Part shown: positions 50,101 to 60,840 of the stretch, piece after piece | Position numbering within the stretch: the stretch's first letter is position 1 | How the letters are laid out: each line of letters opens with the position of its first letter | NCBI GenBank assembly: GCA_008508345.1 | Contig: QNGE01000881.1 | Span: 74,844 to 138,843, forward strand | DNA from: Paragonimus westermani | Lineage: Eukaryota; Platyhelminthes; Trematoda; Plagiorchiida; Troglotrematidae | DNA: 64,000 nucleotides | Reading direction: 5' to 3' | Made by a program: the position numbers and the translations under genes | Notes under the pieces: generated by a model | Databases searched by the model: none | The model's input: only the letters and a program-made list of their open reading frames with translations | What the model was told of the DNA's origin: nothing

Positions 50101-52289
50101 ACACTTCGCTTGCTGTTAGCGATTTCTGTTCGGTTACTCGGATGGAACAAATGTTAGACAACCGGGAAGTATAGGTTTCAGTAAGAATACAGAAGCACCA
50201 ATTGTTCCAGCGTTTTTATTTTTAGTTTAAAGGGTACGTAGCGGAAAACTGGACGCTTCATAACCATTAGAACTGTCAGTAATATGTTGTGAAGTGATAC
50301 CAAGGTGTATTTCGATAGCAAATGCTACTGTTGATAAACTTTGAAGATAGTACCAGAAAACTATGTATACCAGATTTCTCTCCACTATGCCACCGCCGTG
50401 AATACGAAAAAGGTGAAACAGCTTCACACTCTGACTGTCACATCGAAAAGCGCATGATACTTGATGCGTCTTCTCTGAATTAGCATGAAGCCATATGGTG
50501 TGCCACTCTGTCTGATCGGGCAATCCAAAGCACTATCACATCCTCACTAAGTGCCTGAATAGCTGCCTTCATCGCTGCTCCCAGATATCCGGTGGTTGGC
50601 TTCGATCCTAACAATTTTCGTTGTAAGCCGAATTCTCCGATTTCCGTATTTCAAGATAAGATAATGAATGCCAGCTTAGCGGAAAGTGTAGGAGGTTTAC
50701 ATACTGGAGGCCATCTGAGTTGTTATTCTCTAGTTTCAATGTTAATCCAGAACTGTTGCATAACATTACAGTTAGCTGCGACAAAGAGGATTGGAGATCT
50801 TACAAGCTTGAAATAGTGGAACAGACCGTCCATAAGCTGAAGAGAGCTGAAGCTTACAAAAGGTATATATGGTGTGTTACTGCTTTTCGTTAATAATTGT
50901 TTTACCATCAATATGATGGAAATCCTTGGTCATCCAACGGATGCACTCACTGAGTCGCGTTCCTCGTCAACGAAACTCCTGACTCCGACTTAATCTATCC
51001 TGTAATGCCCACTCATTGCGCAAGAAAGATAATAATGAGCTGAAGCATGTTGTTGCTTGTTCTCTGAACGCTGTCAGGCTTCCAAACGTTTGTTATATCC
51101 TCCACACTCAAGGACACAATCATGAAGAACCGTTCAAGTGAAGATAAACGAACTCATTGTGTGTTGCTTTGAAAGCCACGAAAATCATAACTGCCCACCA
51201 CGTTGTGGCCTACGCTGTACAGCGAACAGTAGTCTTTAACAATCGACACAGATTCTGAGGGGTGCCTGATGCTTAACTAACTTAGTCAAAGCCCATAAAA
51301 CATAAAATCAGTTGGAAAGCGGGTCAGTGCACATTTTTCTGGATTTATTCGGAGCATTTGCAGGACGGATCGTAGCATTTAATGTATGGAAGCTTCAGCT
51401 ATCGTTACAGGTGACTTTTACTCACGTGGTTCATTAATCATCCAAAACATTAATAATTTCACATGAAGGCTAATAGCGCGATACTTGACGGAGGTCAGCT
51501 GACGGTATGTATAGTAGTACTGCATGAGAGTGGCTTCACTCCTGAGCCACAATGTGAAAAATCCTTTTTAACTCCTGTAAAAATGAACTGACACAAATTC
51601 TTCATCGGTCACTTGCCGAGAACTCCGTTGGATTCCGGAAAAAGCGAGCCACTATTCTCAAACTAGATCAGACGATCTCAGGCCGTCTACTCGGTCAGGG
51701 TGAAAGCCAGCACAGGTTAAGATGTTCCGATTGAGGATATTCTGTTGAATAGTTTATGATAAATATTTAAGTGCTTGTGTGAGCACAGGATGTGACCACC
51801 AGATATGTGGTAAAGCGTCAGTTATTATCGATCTTAAGTGGGCGAATTCTCTGCCAGGAAAAGTCCTAATTGGACTTGTTGCATCAACCATTACATTTTC
51901 TGTTACACATTCGTATCCGGTGCATTGTGTCCAAGGTCATTTGCCAACACTGCAATGTTAAATGAGCCGACCAAACTGCAAACAGCAGTTTTTTAACGTT
52001 CAGGTGCAGTCATTCTAGAACAACGTGATAGCGGTATCGTGACTGCGGTATCGGGAGATTTTCATCAGTAGACTTGATAAGTACACCAGTGATAGAATCA
52101 GTATCCTGGAATTGGCACAGCCATCTGACTAACTTTGGAGAAGCCTGTAGCTTCCAATATCAGCGTTAGCAATCGCATGTGTCCCATTTTGTCTGTCCTC
52201 GTCTGAGCCATACTAATCACTCAGTGTTTTAATTGCACCTTATAACATTATATGTACTGTACATAGTGTTCTGGAGCCAGCCTACATGT
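38111..52289. other. No recognisable gene; 14 kb of AT-rich DNA
   Basis: The longest featureless stretch. The longest open frame starts at an ATG at 44904 and runs to 45338 (144 codons); it has hydrophobic stretches but no known domain, and its length is about what chance allows. Another at 40110-40475 begins at GTG and has a membrane-like run. One at 47525-47710 is polar and Ser/Thr-rich. None is supported. A-box-like strings occur at about 40592 and 45920 without B boxes. A weak SINE-like match lies near 44131-44230. Confidence 0.45.
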
Positions 52290-52728
52290 ATGCGTTTCAT
52301 CATCCCTCTCCTAAAGCTGTTACAATAATGTGCAACACAAAGCACAAAGGAGATCAGCCTATCGATGCCACTTCACATTGTGCTTACCAATTTGTATGTA
52401 ACTGCGGAGCGGAGAAAGTTACATAGGCAGAACCGAGAGATGCTTGAGCCTCAGAATGGAGAAACATTCAATTAAATGAGTGCAGAAATCCGTGTTACCG
52501 GAGAATGGTGATGTTGCCGAAACGCACAAACAGCCAGATTCCTCAGTCGGTAGACAGGTCCTGACCACTGGTCACGCTACTGATCCATCTTGCACGTTCA
52601 GAATCCTGTTACGTCATTCTAACCCGAGATTCCCAAGGTTTGCTGAAGCAGTTGCAATCAATCGATTTACACCAGCTCTCTGTGTTCAGAAACAACTGTT
52701 CGTGAACTTGACACTCCCTTGGATTTAA
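52270..52728 (+). pseudogene. PLE GIY-YIG endonuclease and C-terminus, remnant 6
   Basis: At about 52375-52410 CAYQFVCNCGAE gives the Cys cluster, and after a frameshift SYIGRTERCLSLRM gives an intact GIY-YIG core. A second shift leads to the 82-codon frame ending at 52728. It reads SSVGRQVLTTGH, then RFPRFAEAVAINRF, TPALCVQKQLFVNLTLPW and a stop. This is the full set of C-terminal PLE blocks. The LCVQK and LPW ends agree with remnants 3, 4b and the split copy at 37.2-37.8 kb. No RT could be read upstream. Dead through frameshifts, but the core YIGR is kept. Confidence 0.82.
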
Positions 52729-54759
52729 TGGTACATCCTAACCCGCGTACTAGTGTTCCACCCCTCTAATTGTTTGCTATAAAAACCCACTGATGTTACC
52801 GTAAATTTCGTACTGGTGAGTCAATACGAGGTGCTTGCATCTACCAGTTTTCGTGTTCTAACTACTTTGTTCAAACTGATCAGCGGAACCCATTGTTTCA
52901 AAAACAACATTGGCTACTTCGTCCAGTAACCGGCGTTCGTTCAGAGGCTGTTAGCTTAAGCTTATTTTGAATTGTTTTTTTAGTTAAGTGAGTGAGTTCT
53001 GCAAGCATATGTTTCCTATCGAAAAAACACTCTGAATGAATTGTATCACAGTCGCCGAACAATATTTATTCACAACCCCTTTGGGGAAAAAATCTCCTGA
53101 ATGGGTACGTAGAGTTACATATATATATTGCAGTGCTTGAATATGTATACAAATCTGGGAGAATTACTGGCGGGAAACAGAATGCATCGAAGCATTCTAT
53201 TGAAATCATAAACGAAACTATGTAAACGAATGATATTTTTCAAGTGACCATATTCAGATAGAGTATGTATTGAGAAATTTCAAGTCACTTTTCAGAGTGG
53301 GTATCATTAAAAGAAACTACCAAATGATCGTATTTAACTTAGGCAGCTGGCCAAAAATTAATGAAATGAGTACTGAACTATAAAAATTTAATTTGCACTT
53401 GCCACGTTCATTCTGGAGACCGTATTCTTCAGAGATATGCGAAAGTTTAAAAACGATAGACGACTGGAACTTTCAGCTTTCTGAAATTTACACGAAGCTG
53501 TACGCAGATAAAGCTTATGATGAATATTTGACCACGATTATAAAAGAACGTCATCCGGTATCCCAGAAAATGTCAGTTTAAAAATGAAATATGACATTCA
53601 TACAAACTTGAGCTAGACAAAGGTGATACGGACGAAGCGTAGCAGCATACGGCGAGAGTTAGGAGAGCTATTCGGGCACAGGAACAGAGGATGATTACCC
53701 TTGAAACATAGCTTAGACTAAATTTGCAAGCGGCGGTATATTTTATGCATTTAAAAATGCGCTTTTTGGAATAGTTGGTTTACTAGTTTGAACAAACCAT
53801 CGATATATCTGATATAGACCTATAGGAATTGTCCAAAGTAAATCATTTCATCAGCAGCTTAGGTGCAGTTGCTTCACCCCAACTGTGCAAACTTTGGTAT
53901 TCAATGTTTTATTTAGTACAAGTGGTATGAATCTTTGTGACTTTTTCGTGGACGGTCTACACACAAATGTGTTAGTTAAAACGGGTATCCAAATACTTTA
54001 TGAATACATCAAGTTTAATCGGGAAGAAAACATCGCACTTCTCGGTGCAATGAGCGAACAATTACCAGATGAGTTGAATAAAGGCCTACCAAAGAAACAG
54101 CATGTATTCTGTATAGCAGATAGACTCAGTGGCTCAAGATAAACTAATTACAATTGAGACCAAAAAACAGCCGTTTTATTTCGTCACCAACAAACCAAGG
54201 TTAAACGCCAAGACAAACAGAAGTCGTAGAGGTTTTTCGAATAGTAGTGAGTTTAATGGAAAATCTTCGAAGCATGTGAGGGTACAAAGACTAAGATTTA
54301 CCCTACACTTACTGAGTAGCATTGGGGCCTTCGTTGATCTGACCAAAACGGAACTTCGGATTAGCCGTCATTTTCGATTTGCATTTAGTTTGTCAATCCT
54401 TTTTATTAGAACAAACCGGATACTAGCTGCACTAGTTAGAGCGTTTCAAAGGTTATCGGTCTGCTTTGACATGGGTGCAAGGTTATCACGGTAAGGTGGA
54501 CATGAAAGCGGGTACGTGGTGGTGGTATTGGTTGTAGTAATAGAAGCAATGGACAGCGTGCTGAATCATCTCTTCCTCGTGTCGACTGGGCAGTCTCGGT
54601 ATAAGCCTTGACCAGCTAAGGGTTTAACAAGTCCAAATGAGGCCAACCCATTTTGTCCAGTTTCAATGTAGTGCTTGTTCTCGATCAAGAAAGTGAAAAT
54701 ACTGCCAGCGCCTGCTCGCCGGCATTTGCCAGTATATAAGATAGACGGGCGGAATACAC
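52729..54759. other. No recognisable gene
   Basis: About 2 kb between a PLE tail and the R2-like element. Open frames at 53885-54142 and 54129-54494 overlap but show no domain I recognise; they are taken as chance or as an undetected fragment. Confidence 0.45.
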
Positions 54760-54765
54760 TTGCTC

Positions 54766-54950
54766 AGAATATGGGCAGATATGTAAATCTAACATCGGTT
54801 TATCGGAGTGTGCTCATGTGCGTTGGAGCAGAGAAAGTGAATAGCAGGATGTAGGTGTTCAGCTTTCTTCACTCTTTAACTGCACCGACTGCAACTGTAG
54901 CTTTCCAGTCATAACTAGCCCCATTTAACACAGAAGGCATGCGCACCTTG
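54766..54950 (+). pseudogene. N-terminal zinc-finger motifs of the R2-like element
   Basis: YTCSEYGQICKSNIGLSECA (from about 54760) followed by HVRWSRE resembles the first C2H2 finger of R2-type proteins, in which CxxC is followed by KSNxGLSxH. One Cys and the first His are lost. About 35 residues later FNCTDCNCSFPVITSPI, a stop, and HRRHAH form a second C2H2-like motif (Cys pair and two His). In R2-type elements such fingers bind the target DNA. An in-frame stop separates the two. Confidence 0.5.
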
Positions 54951-55379
54951 TCGAACGCAACCGCGAGAAGCTCAGATCCAGGAAAGCCACCGAGTCAGAA
55001 CGGTCCCAGCAACATCCTCTTCCCTTATCAGGGCTACCGATGAGCTGACCCCATCGTGCCCCACTCAAAACGAACCTCATCACTAGCTTCTGTCGCATTC
55101 CCCTGGCCGTACTCTGGAGTGTATCGGGACGCGTCTACATGAAGTGAATTGGCAGAAATATACTGTCTCGATATCCAATCCAAATACCACCTCAGTCAAA
55201 AAATGATATCGAGCCTCAGAGTGCTGAACAATCCGAGTGGTTTTCCTGTTTGGCCCATACAGGAATAACCCAACTGGAGTCCACTGACGAGGCGTTCTTG
55301 CAAAACAATGAATTGCGAACAATTACCTATGAGCTTCATGCAAGCATTTCCAAAGTAGTGCAGGCAGAGTCGTTGCTTA

Positions 55380-56570
55380 AAATGCACGCCTCATAAGTCT
55401 TTCCGTAAACCTGGCGAGTGTTCACTGGACGACGTGCTCGTTTCGCAGAGAGAACCTACACGACCTGCAAGCAGGCACAGAAATCTAACTACGCAGCAGT
55501 CCAAACTTGGTACCACCAGCGAAAGAAAGCTAATGTTTCCGCAGTCTCTTCCGGTAACTGGAGGACTGTCATCACGACGAACCGTGGCCTGTCGAATAAT
55601 TCCAACAAGTATTGGTTCGAGGAACTATCGGCTCATCCGCACATTGATGAGCAAACACCACGTGCGATTCTGCTTACGGACTGGTCCTTGGTCGAAGCGA
55701 TCACTGACAACGAAGTTACCCGCATTCTGGTGAGCGCCGATAATTGCTCTTTGTGTTTCGACAAACTGTTGCCCAAGTATTTGGAGCGTATGAAAATGTC
55801 GGGGAAGCATCCAGCTTCCCGAAACTATTGTGTGGCTAAGTACACTTGTTAGTGACTCTCACAACTGCTGTGGTCATGTGCCACTCATGTTTTCACGAGC
55901 GTCCTAGACCTTCTTGCCAACTTTTGCCGTCAACCCGACTACACGTCTACACAGCACTGCCTGTACTTTGTCCGATCTACTCCTTACGACGTTGCATTGA
56001 TGCCAGTCGCAAATCCTATGAATATGAACGGGTTTGTGGTTATGCTGCCTGTGGACTGGGCGACTCAAAGGAGCTCTGTGTGAAGGCCAGTCTTTCCATT
56101 GTGTTGCAGCACGGCAGAACGCTGATGCATTGATCGGATATTTCAACCTCCTGATGCCAACTGAATGCTTCCCAAATCATATATGGCGTTCTCTCATCAC
56201 GTTCGTTCTCGCAGTGAATAACCCTTCCTCTTCCAGCGATTTGAGACTCATCGTCGTATCTTCAACGTTTATACTTCATTTCACAAGATATTGGCTGATC
56301 GTTCGAATAAGCGTTTGCAACTGTCCACTCTTAATGCGGATTCGTACACTGTGATGGTTGCCTCACTACTCCACGCGCTGCCCCAGAACATATACGTTAC
56401 GTCTTTCAGGCGATGTGCGCTCTTTGTTAACGTGTCCAAGGCGTTCGACTCAAATATCACACCGGCCCAAACTTTCGGTGCTCTTCCATCCCTAATACAC
56501 TTCACAGCTGATTTCTATCGAAACGCTTCTGCCACGCCCACGGGCTCCGTCCTCCCGTCCCAGCATGGTG
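55380..56570 (+). pseudogene. R2-like reverse transcriptase, N-terminal half
   Basis: The frame 55418-55852 (144 codons) carries the block before the RT: AAVQTWYHQRKKANVSAVSS, NKYWFEELSAHPHID, then AITDNEVTRILVSADN and FDKLLPKYL, matching the region where R2-type RTs read EVxxxL....GPDxL. The part from 55853 to 56380 is out of phase and poorly legible. Frame 56291-56578 has NVSKAFDS (56429-56452), motif A, in which the catalytic Asp of DxxKAFD is replaced by Asn. It ends with QHGVR followed by a TAA (56576-56578) where GVRQG is expected. Confidence 0.75.
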
Positions 56571-56575
56571 TTCGC

Positions 56576-57230
56576 TAAGGTTACCCACTGTCGCCGCCGC
56601 TATTTAGTGCGGCAGTGTATGAGTTGTTGGCTGTGTGACGACCGCAGCTAGAATAACAGTTCCACGATATACTGGTCAGCGGTATCCTTTGTGTCGAATA
56701 TCCGATCCTTCTAGCTGGGAATCTTACGCGTTTGTCCCAGAAGCTTGCAGCTGCCGCTAGCGATTTGAAGCTTTCCGAACTGAAGATCAATACACGCTAG
56801 ACTGAACTTATGGTCATATGTGGCGACCAAAAGCACGGCGGGACAGCCAAAGCCGACGACTCTATTCACTTCAGCTCGGAGAGTATCCACTCACTAAGCG
56901 CGTCAGACACGGTGATCTAACTGGGTATCCGGTTCATCCGTGAAAGCAGAGCATTCACTGGTCACCAACCGCACCTTCGTGTGCTGCCGAGTGAAACAAC
57001 CAAAGCGCCCAAGAATTCGCATCAGCTCCCTCATCTTCTGAGACAACATCTATTCACAAGAATGAACAACTCGCTAGTTTTGAGCCAAGTACACGGAAAC
57101 ATGCTCAAAGGTATGGATTGTAAAATTCCTCATTTTGTTCGGTAATGGATCCGCCTTCCCAGAGACACATCAGTCGGTTGCATTTCCACATCGGTTCGGT
57201 TGGGCGCATTTGCCCACCACACTTTTATCT
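56576..57230 (+). pseudogene. R2-like reverse transcriptase, C-terminal half and thumb
   Basis: Read in phase after the TAA: GYPLSPPLFSAAVYELLAV, motif B (canonical G-CPLSPLLFN). SGILCVEYPILLAGNLTRL follows at about 56678-56730, with VEYP in the place of the catalytic YADD of motif C. Then DLKLSELKINTR, motif D, and TVI-LGIRF, the YLG block. Further on, IRLPRDTSVGCISTSVRLGA (about 57147-57210) matches the R2-type LPKDTPxAYFHxxVxxGGLG block of the thumb. Several stops interrupt the frame. Loss of motifs A and C means no polymerase activity. Confidence 0.72.
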
Positions 57231-57840
57231 TGCGCAAGCGACCAGCTGAGATATTGTTCTTCAGTCAATGTCCTGTTTTTAGGAACCTGATCAAAGACGA
57301 TTCATTTGGTCTTATTCTAAGGGACGTCAATGTTCCCGCACGCGTTCAGGGCGTGCTAGTGACAAACAAGCAGGAAGCACATACGGCGTGGATGGATAAT
57401 CTTTATCATATGCCGGATAGCCGTAGTCTTCAGGAAGTTTGTCGCTCTCCACCCTTCAGTCGTCCGCTGCTGAATCCAGACCGAATTTTCTTCAGAATCT
57501 TTGTGACTATCAACCAGCTCCGGCACAGTCTTCCTCGGATCCAGGTCCAGAGTACTTGCGGTGATCGTAGTGACCACTCAGTTCTCTGTCATGAAAACTG
57601 CGGTCAACCAGAGAGACTTGCTCATATTCTTTAATGACACTGGATTACACACAGTGCGCTTTGTGCTTGGCACAACTGTGTGGCTAAGAACCTGGGGAAA
57701 GACTGCGCAATCTGGGCTACGCAGTCTTCCAGGAGCTAAGAGTACCATAGGCGAGCTCGTTCATCAAACTCGACCTCATCGCGGTTCGTAACTTTGGCGA
57801 TATAGTGCTGGACGTTAGTATGGTGAATGACTACTGAAGC
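57200..57840 (+). pseudogene. R2-like C-terminal Cys/His knuckle and restriction-like endonuclease
   Basis: The frame 57200-57634 (144 codons) ends with SDHSVLCHENCGQPERLAHI, the first part of the C-terminal knuckle in which Cys residues are followed by HIL and a last Cys. After a shift the endonuclease region reads LRNLGYAVFQELRVP, then FIKLDLIAVRNFGDIVLDVS. R2-type nucleases have KPDL...D in the PD-(D/E)XK core. Here the Asp residues are at 57772-57774 and 57811-57813 with normal spacing, but the Pro is Leu. A stop follows at about 57829. Confidence 0.65.
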
Positions 57841-59448
57841 CAATGTGCGTGGACAGACAAGGTTGTGAAGTACGGGACAGACCCTCATAATACCACCTTC
57901 AGCGTTCCCCCCATACCATGAACTGTAATGTGGACACTATTTCTGATTCTTCTGTGTTCATCTCTTTTCATGTCATCATGATTCCCTCTTCTTGCAATGT
58001 GTTTCTTCGACTTGGACTACCCTTCTACGCAGACTTTGGTCTATGCCTACTGACTATTCTCGGCTCCTTGAAGCCTATGACACTTTGTATGCGGGCAACC
58101 AGGCATTCACTGTTGCCACCTTCTGACAGCTCTCACTGTGAAGAACATTTCCTCGTCCTGATGTGTGAGCCTTGACTGTGATAATACTCTTATGCATTGC
58201 GGAGCTTTTGATTTTGAGAGAGTATACTTTTTGTCTTCCATCTTTCATCTTCGTTAACTAACCAAACAATTAATTTACATTCGACCATTGATTTATTACC
58301 ATGTGCTACCCCACTGGAAGCACACGTCAACTGTTCAATTTTGTTAACCACGCAGTGCATTTGACAGACAGTTTGCCTTGAATTTCTACTTTCCACATGT
58401 TCATTGCTTAAAATTTTCGTGTCACCCAGTGTCCTTATTCCGAATAAAGCTGTGTAATATTACTCTTCAAAATCAACGATAAGAATAATAGCAACAATAT
58501 TATAAAAAGTTCATTAGACAATAATTAGGGTTGTTTAATTTATGAAACACTGTTCAGCAGGGAGGTAGCGCGGAGAAAAATCTCTCTGAATACTACCATT
58601 CGTTTTACTGGCAGGATTAGTCCACATAATTATTTGATAGGTGGAACATACAGAAGAAACGTACTAGGTTAAGTAGAGGACACGCTAAATCGCTCCGTCA
58701 TCGAATGCTACAAGTATGGGTTTCCGGCTCTTTTAAAATTATTTAAGTCAAGTGAATTGTAGAATGTAATTGACAATTACGAAAAAAATCGTTCCCAAAC
58801 TGATTACTCACTAAGCAGTCGTTTGTGTAGTGTCAGAGAACAATCAAACCGAAATTGCACAATAACGTAAAGACGCAGGTAACAATAATATGGAAGAACA
58901 ATGGCAGAAACAAGTTATTGGTGCAAGTTTCGTGTTTTAATATTTTGTTTATCGTCTTCGGAAAGTGATCGTAGTAGAAGATTTGTCTCGATATTGAAAA
59001 CATCTTGAACTAACGGTTTTGTAGAAAGAGGCTCACTGAAGTAAATTAAGTTTAGACTCAAAAAGTAAGTTGTTTATAAAGTGGAATTATCCCTTTTGAA
59101 GAGCTTAGAACCTTACCGTATAACCTCTGACCTTTCCGTCTATACAGCACGGCTGTTCTTACTATTGGCGGGAAATTGTCTATCAAATCCTGTATTTTTT
59201 TAATCTTCCCTCAGCGTCTTAACGGTCTGAAAACTGAAGGACGCGAGTTTGGTGTCATTCTTTTGATTAATTATGCTGGTACCTGCATAACGTAATGCTA
59301 GGCCGATTGGTATATACAGTTGTCTGAGAGATGTTACTCGGCAGGATGCCCGATCCACTTTTCAGCCGACTAACTTTCATAATTATGAAATAAGATCCGT
59401 CTTGTTGTGGTCCTGGGTACACTGTGCACGTCCACCATCGCGGTAGAT

Positions 59449-59476
59449 GCGTGTGCATGTGCACACACGCGTGTGC
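59449..59476. repeat. Alternating purine-pyrimidine near-palindrome
   Basis: GCGTGTGCATGTGC followed by ACACACGCGTGTGC, almost self-complementary and strictly alternating over most of its length. Such sequences can form Z-DNA or cruciforms; no function is implied. Confidence 0.7.
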
Positions 59477-59547
59477 CTACGTTCATGTGACCGCACGAGC
59501 GTCTTCCAAAAGTTGATGGCACATTTGTGGGCTTGACGTTTCCTACT

Positions 59548-59604
59548 GGCCTGGCTGATCAATCATGTGAATGCTTGATCAGGAGGCCCGACGCCTTTGT
59601 TGGG
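59548..59604. repeat. Two adjacent hairpins
   Basis: GGCCTGGCTGATCAA (59548-59562) pairs with TTGATCAGGAGGCC (59575-59588) apart from one or two unpaired G residues. Directly after it CCCGAC (59587-59592) pairs with GTTGGG (59599-59604). They may mark a repeat end or a folded RNA; no family recognised. Confidence 0.6.
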
Positions 59605-60289
59605 CTCATTTTAGGACTGGGCGTGCATTTGGTTTGCTCGAACTTACTGCGCTAGTTACAACGCTGCACTGGTTGTCTTTTGGACACATGACATCACAAT
59701 CACGTCAGTTGTGCAAATCACGGTGCAAAAGACAAGCTTGATCAACTCGATGTCACATTAGGCTGCAACATGTGTTGATTACGGTTTTATTCAACAGTAG
59801 ATCAATCACCTTAGTGCTCGTGATGTCACATGTGCTGTTGGTGTCGGGCATTCAAAATGTAACAGAATTGTAACTATCCGCTCATTTACTACACAACTGA
59901 CAGGCTCCAGTTAAAGCACATTTCTCGGAGGTGTTCGACGCTCACAATTCTAGCTGCTCTAATTGAACACGACTCAAACGTTCATTATTTTAACTTGTTT
60001 CTTCAATGCGCTTGCTGCCAACTAGATTGTGGACGTAAAACAACAAAGGTAATCGGTATTTGTTAAAGAGTTGGCAACATACGGCTCAGCTATTTTTGCC
60101 CTTGATCTAACCAGTTTGACACAGCTATTTCGTTGTCGTCGTTATGAGTATTCTCGTGAACCCATCATCATTAGCGGCTTTCGCAAATAAAGCGCAAGCC
60201 TGTAAATAACACTGAGTTACTGGTGCATAGTAGGAGACTGCCTTATATAGATTGATCGCAACTGCGCTTCCTAACGGACTTTTCAATCA

Positions 60290-60450
60290 GACCATTCCAG
60301 ACAGAAGCACTGTATTGGAGTTCTGTTTCTCCTGGGGCAATTCAGTTGGGCATATCCTTGTCACTGTCTGGATTGACACTGTAACCAACGTCCCACGAGG
60401 CAACCGTTTTGAGCACTGCGATATTCACCTCACATTAGCCACGACCGTGT
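60290..60450 (-). repeat. Left arm of composite B: SINE-like module with hammerhead-like core
   Basis: Read on the minus strand: A-box-like TGGCTAATGTGAGG, B box CAGTGTCAATCCAG, then GTGACAAGGATATGCCC, CTGAATT (plus 60339-60345; expected CTGATGA), a poorly paired insert, GAAAC (plus 60325-60329), and the tail AACTCCAATACAGTGCTTC. That tail nearly repeats that of the 34.3-kb copy. Confidence 0.6.
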
Positions 60451-60689
60451 ACACAGGATGAGGCACATTCGTTGGTGAGTAGTATATACGTTGCTCAGTC
60501 CAAGAAGAGACAATAACCCTTCGTTTATTTCAAATTGGCTAGGCACTGCTTGTAGTTCTCCTTAAATTAAAATCAGAAACATCATTAGACCCGCTAAGTA
60601 GTCTTTTGAATACCAGTGAATAGTACGGGATTCAGATTTATATAAATTAAACACCACTTACAACGGATCTCAGCTGTCGCATTCTTCTA

Positions 60690-60835
60690 GACACTTCAGT
60701 CTGCGGCGCTGTGGCCAACAAGGTTTCTTATGAAATCGTGGCTGGAGTGCTAGTCCCACCTTTGAGATCTGCAATCCGGTCTACTACAGCCAACTGGACT
60801 GATCAGATTGCAGAAAAAATGGTGTCGCAGGTATG
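60690..60835 (+). repeat. Right arm of composite B: SINE-like module, eroded
   Basis: TGCGGCGCTGTGGCCAAC (60702-60719) corresponds to the A box of the right arm in unit A. GGAGTGCTAGTCCCACC (60748-60764) is a good B box. AGATCTGCAATCC follows in place of GACAAGGATATGCAATG. No hammerhead core can be read. Confidence 0.5.
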
Positions 60836-60840
60836 TTGAA

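Larger units (their letters stand above)
54760..57910 (+). mobile_element. R2-type non-LTR retrotransposon, near full-length but decayed
   Basis: A GC-rich segment of about 3.1 kb that holds, in order and on one strand, two zinc-finger-like motifs, an N-terminal linker, an RT with motifs A, B and the region of C and D, a thumb, a Cys/His knuckle and a restriction-like endonuclease. This order (N-terminal zinc finger, RT, C-terminal Cys-rich knuckle, REL endonuclease, no APE nuclease) defines the R2/NeSL/R4 group. No rRNA sequence flanks it, so it is not in the usual R2 target. The group is certain; the clade within it is not. Many stops and frameshifts make it inactive. Confidence 0.75.
57911..60283. 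other. No recognisable gene
   Basis: About 2.4 kb after the R2-like element, probably including its 3' untranslated part. Contains a GT/CA-rich near-palindrome at 59449-59476 and a pair of hairpins at 59548-59604, listed separately. Confidence 0.5.
60284..60840. mobile_element. Composite repeat, unit B: two SINE-like modules in inverted, outward orientation
   Basis: Second copy of the structure at 34.99-35.55 kb, in the same orientation. The left arm is a minus-strand module (60290-60450), the right arm a plus-strand module (60690-60835), with a core of about 240 bases that aligns with that of unit A. Identical or near-identical blocks in order are CAATCAG (60285-60291), CACGAGGCAAC, CTCACATTAGCCACGA, TATAAATT (60641-60648) and CAGCTGTCGCAT (60672-60683). 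Confidence 0.65.

Noticed and set aside
53885..54494. Two overlapping open frames (85 and 121 codons) just before the R2-like element
   Set aside because: No R2-type motif in them, different composition from the element and no known domain.
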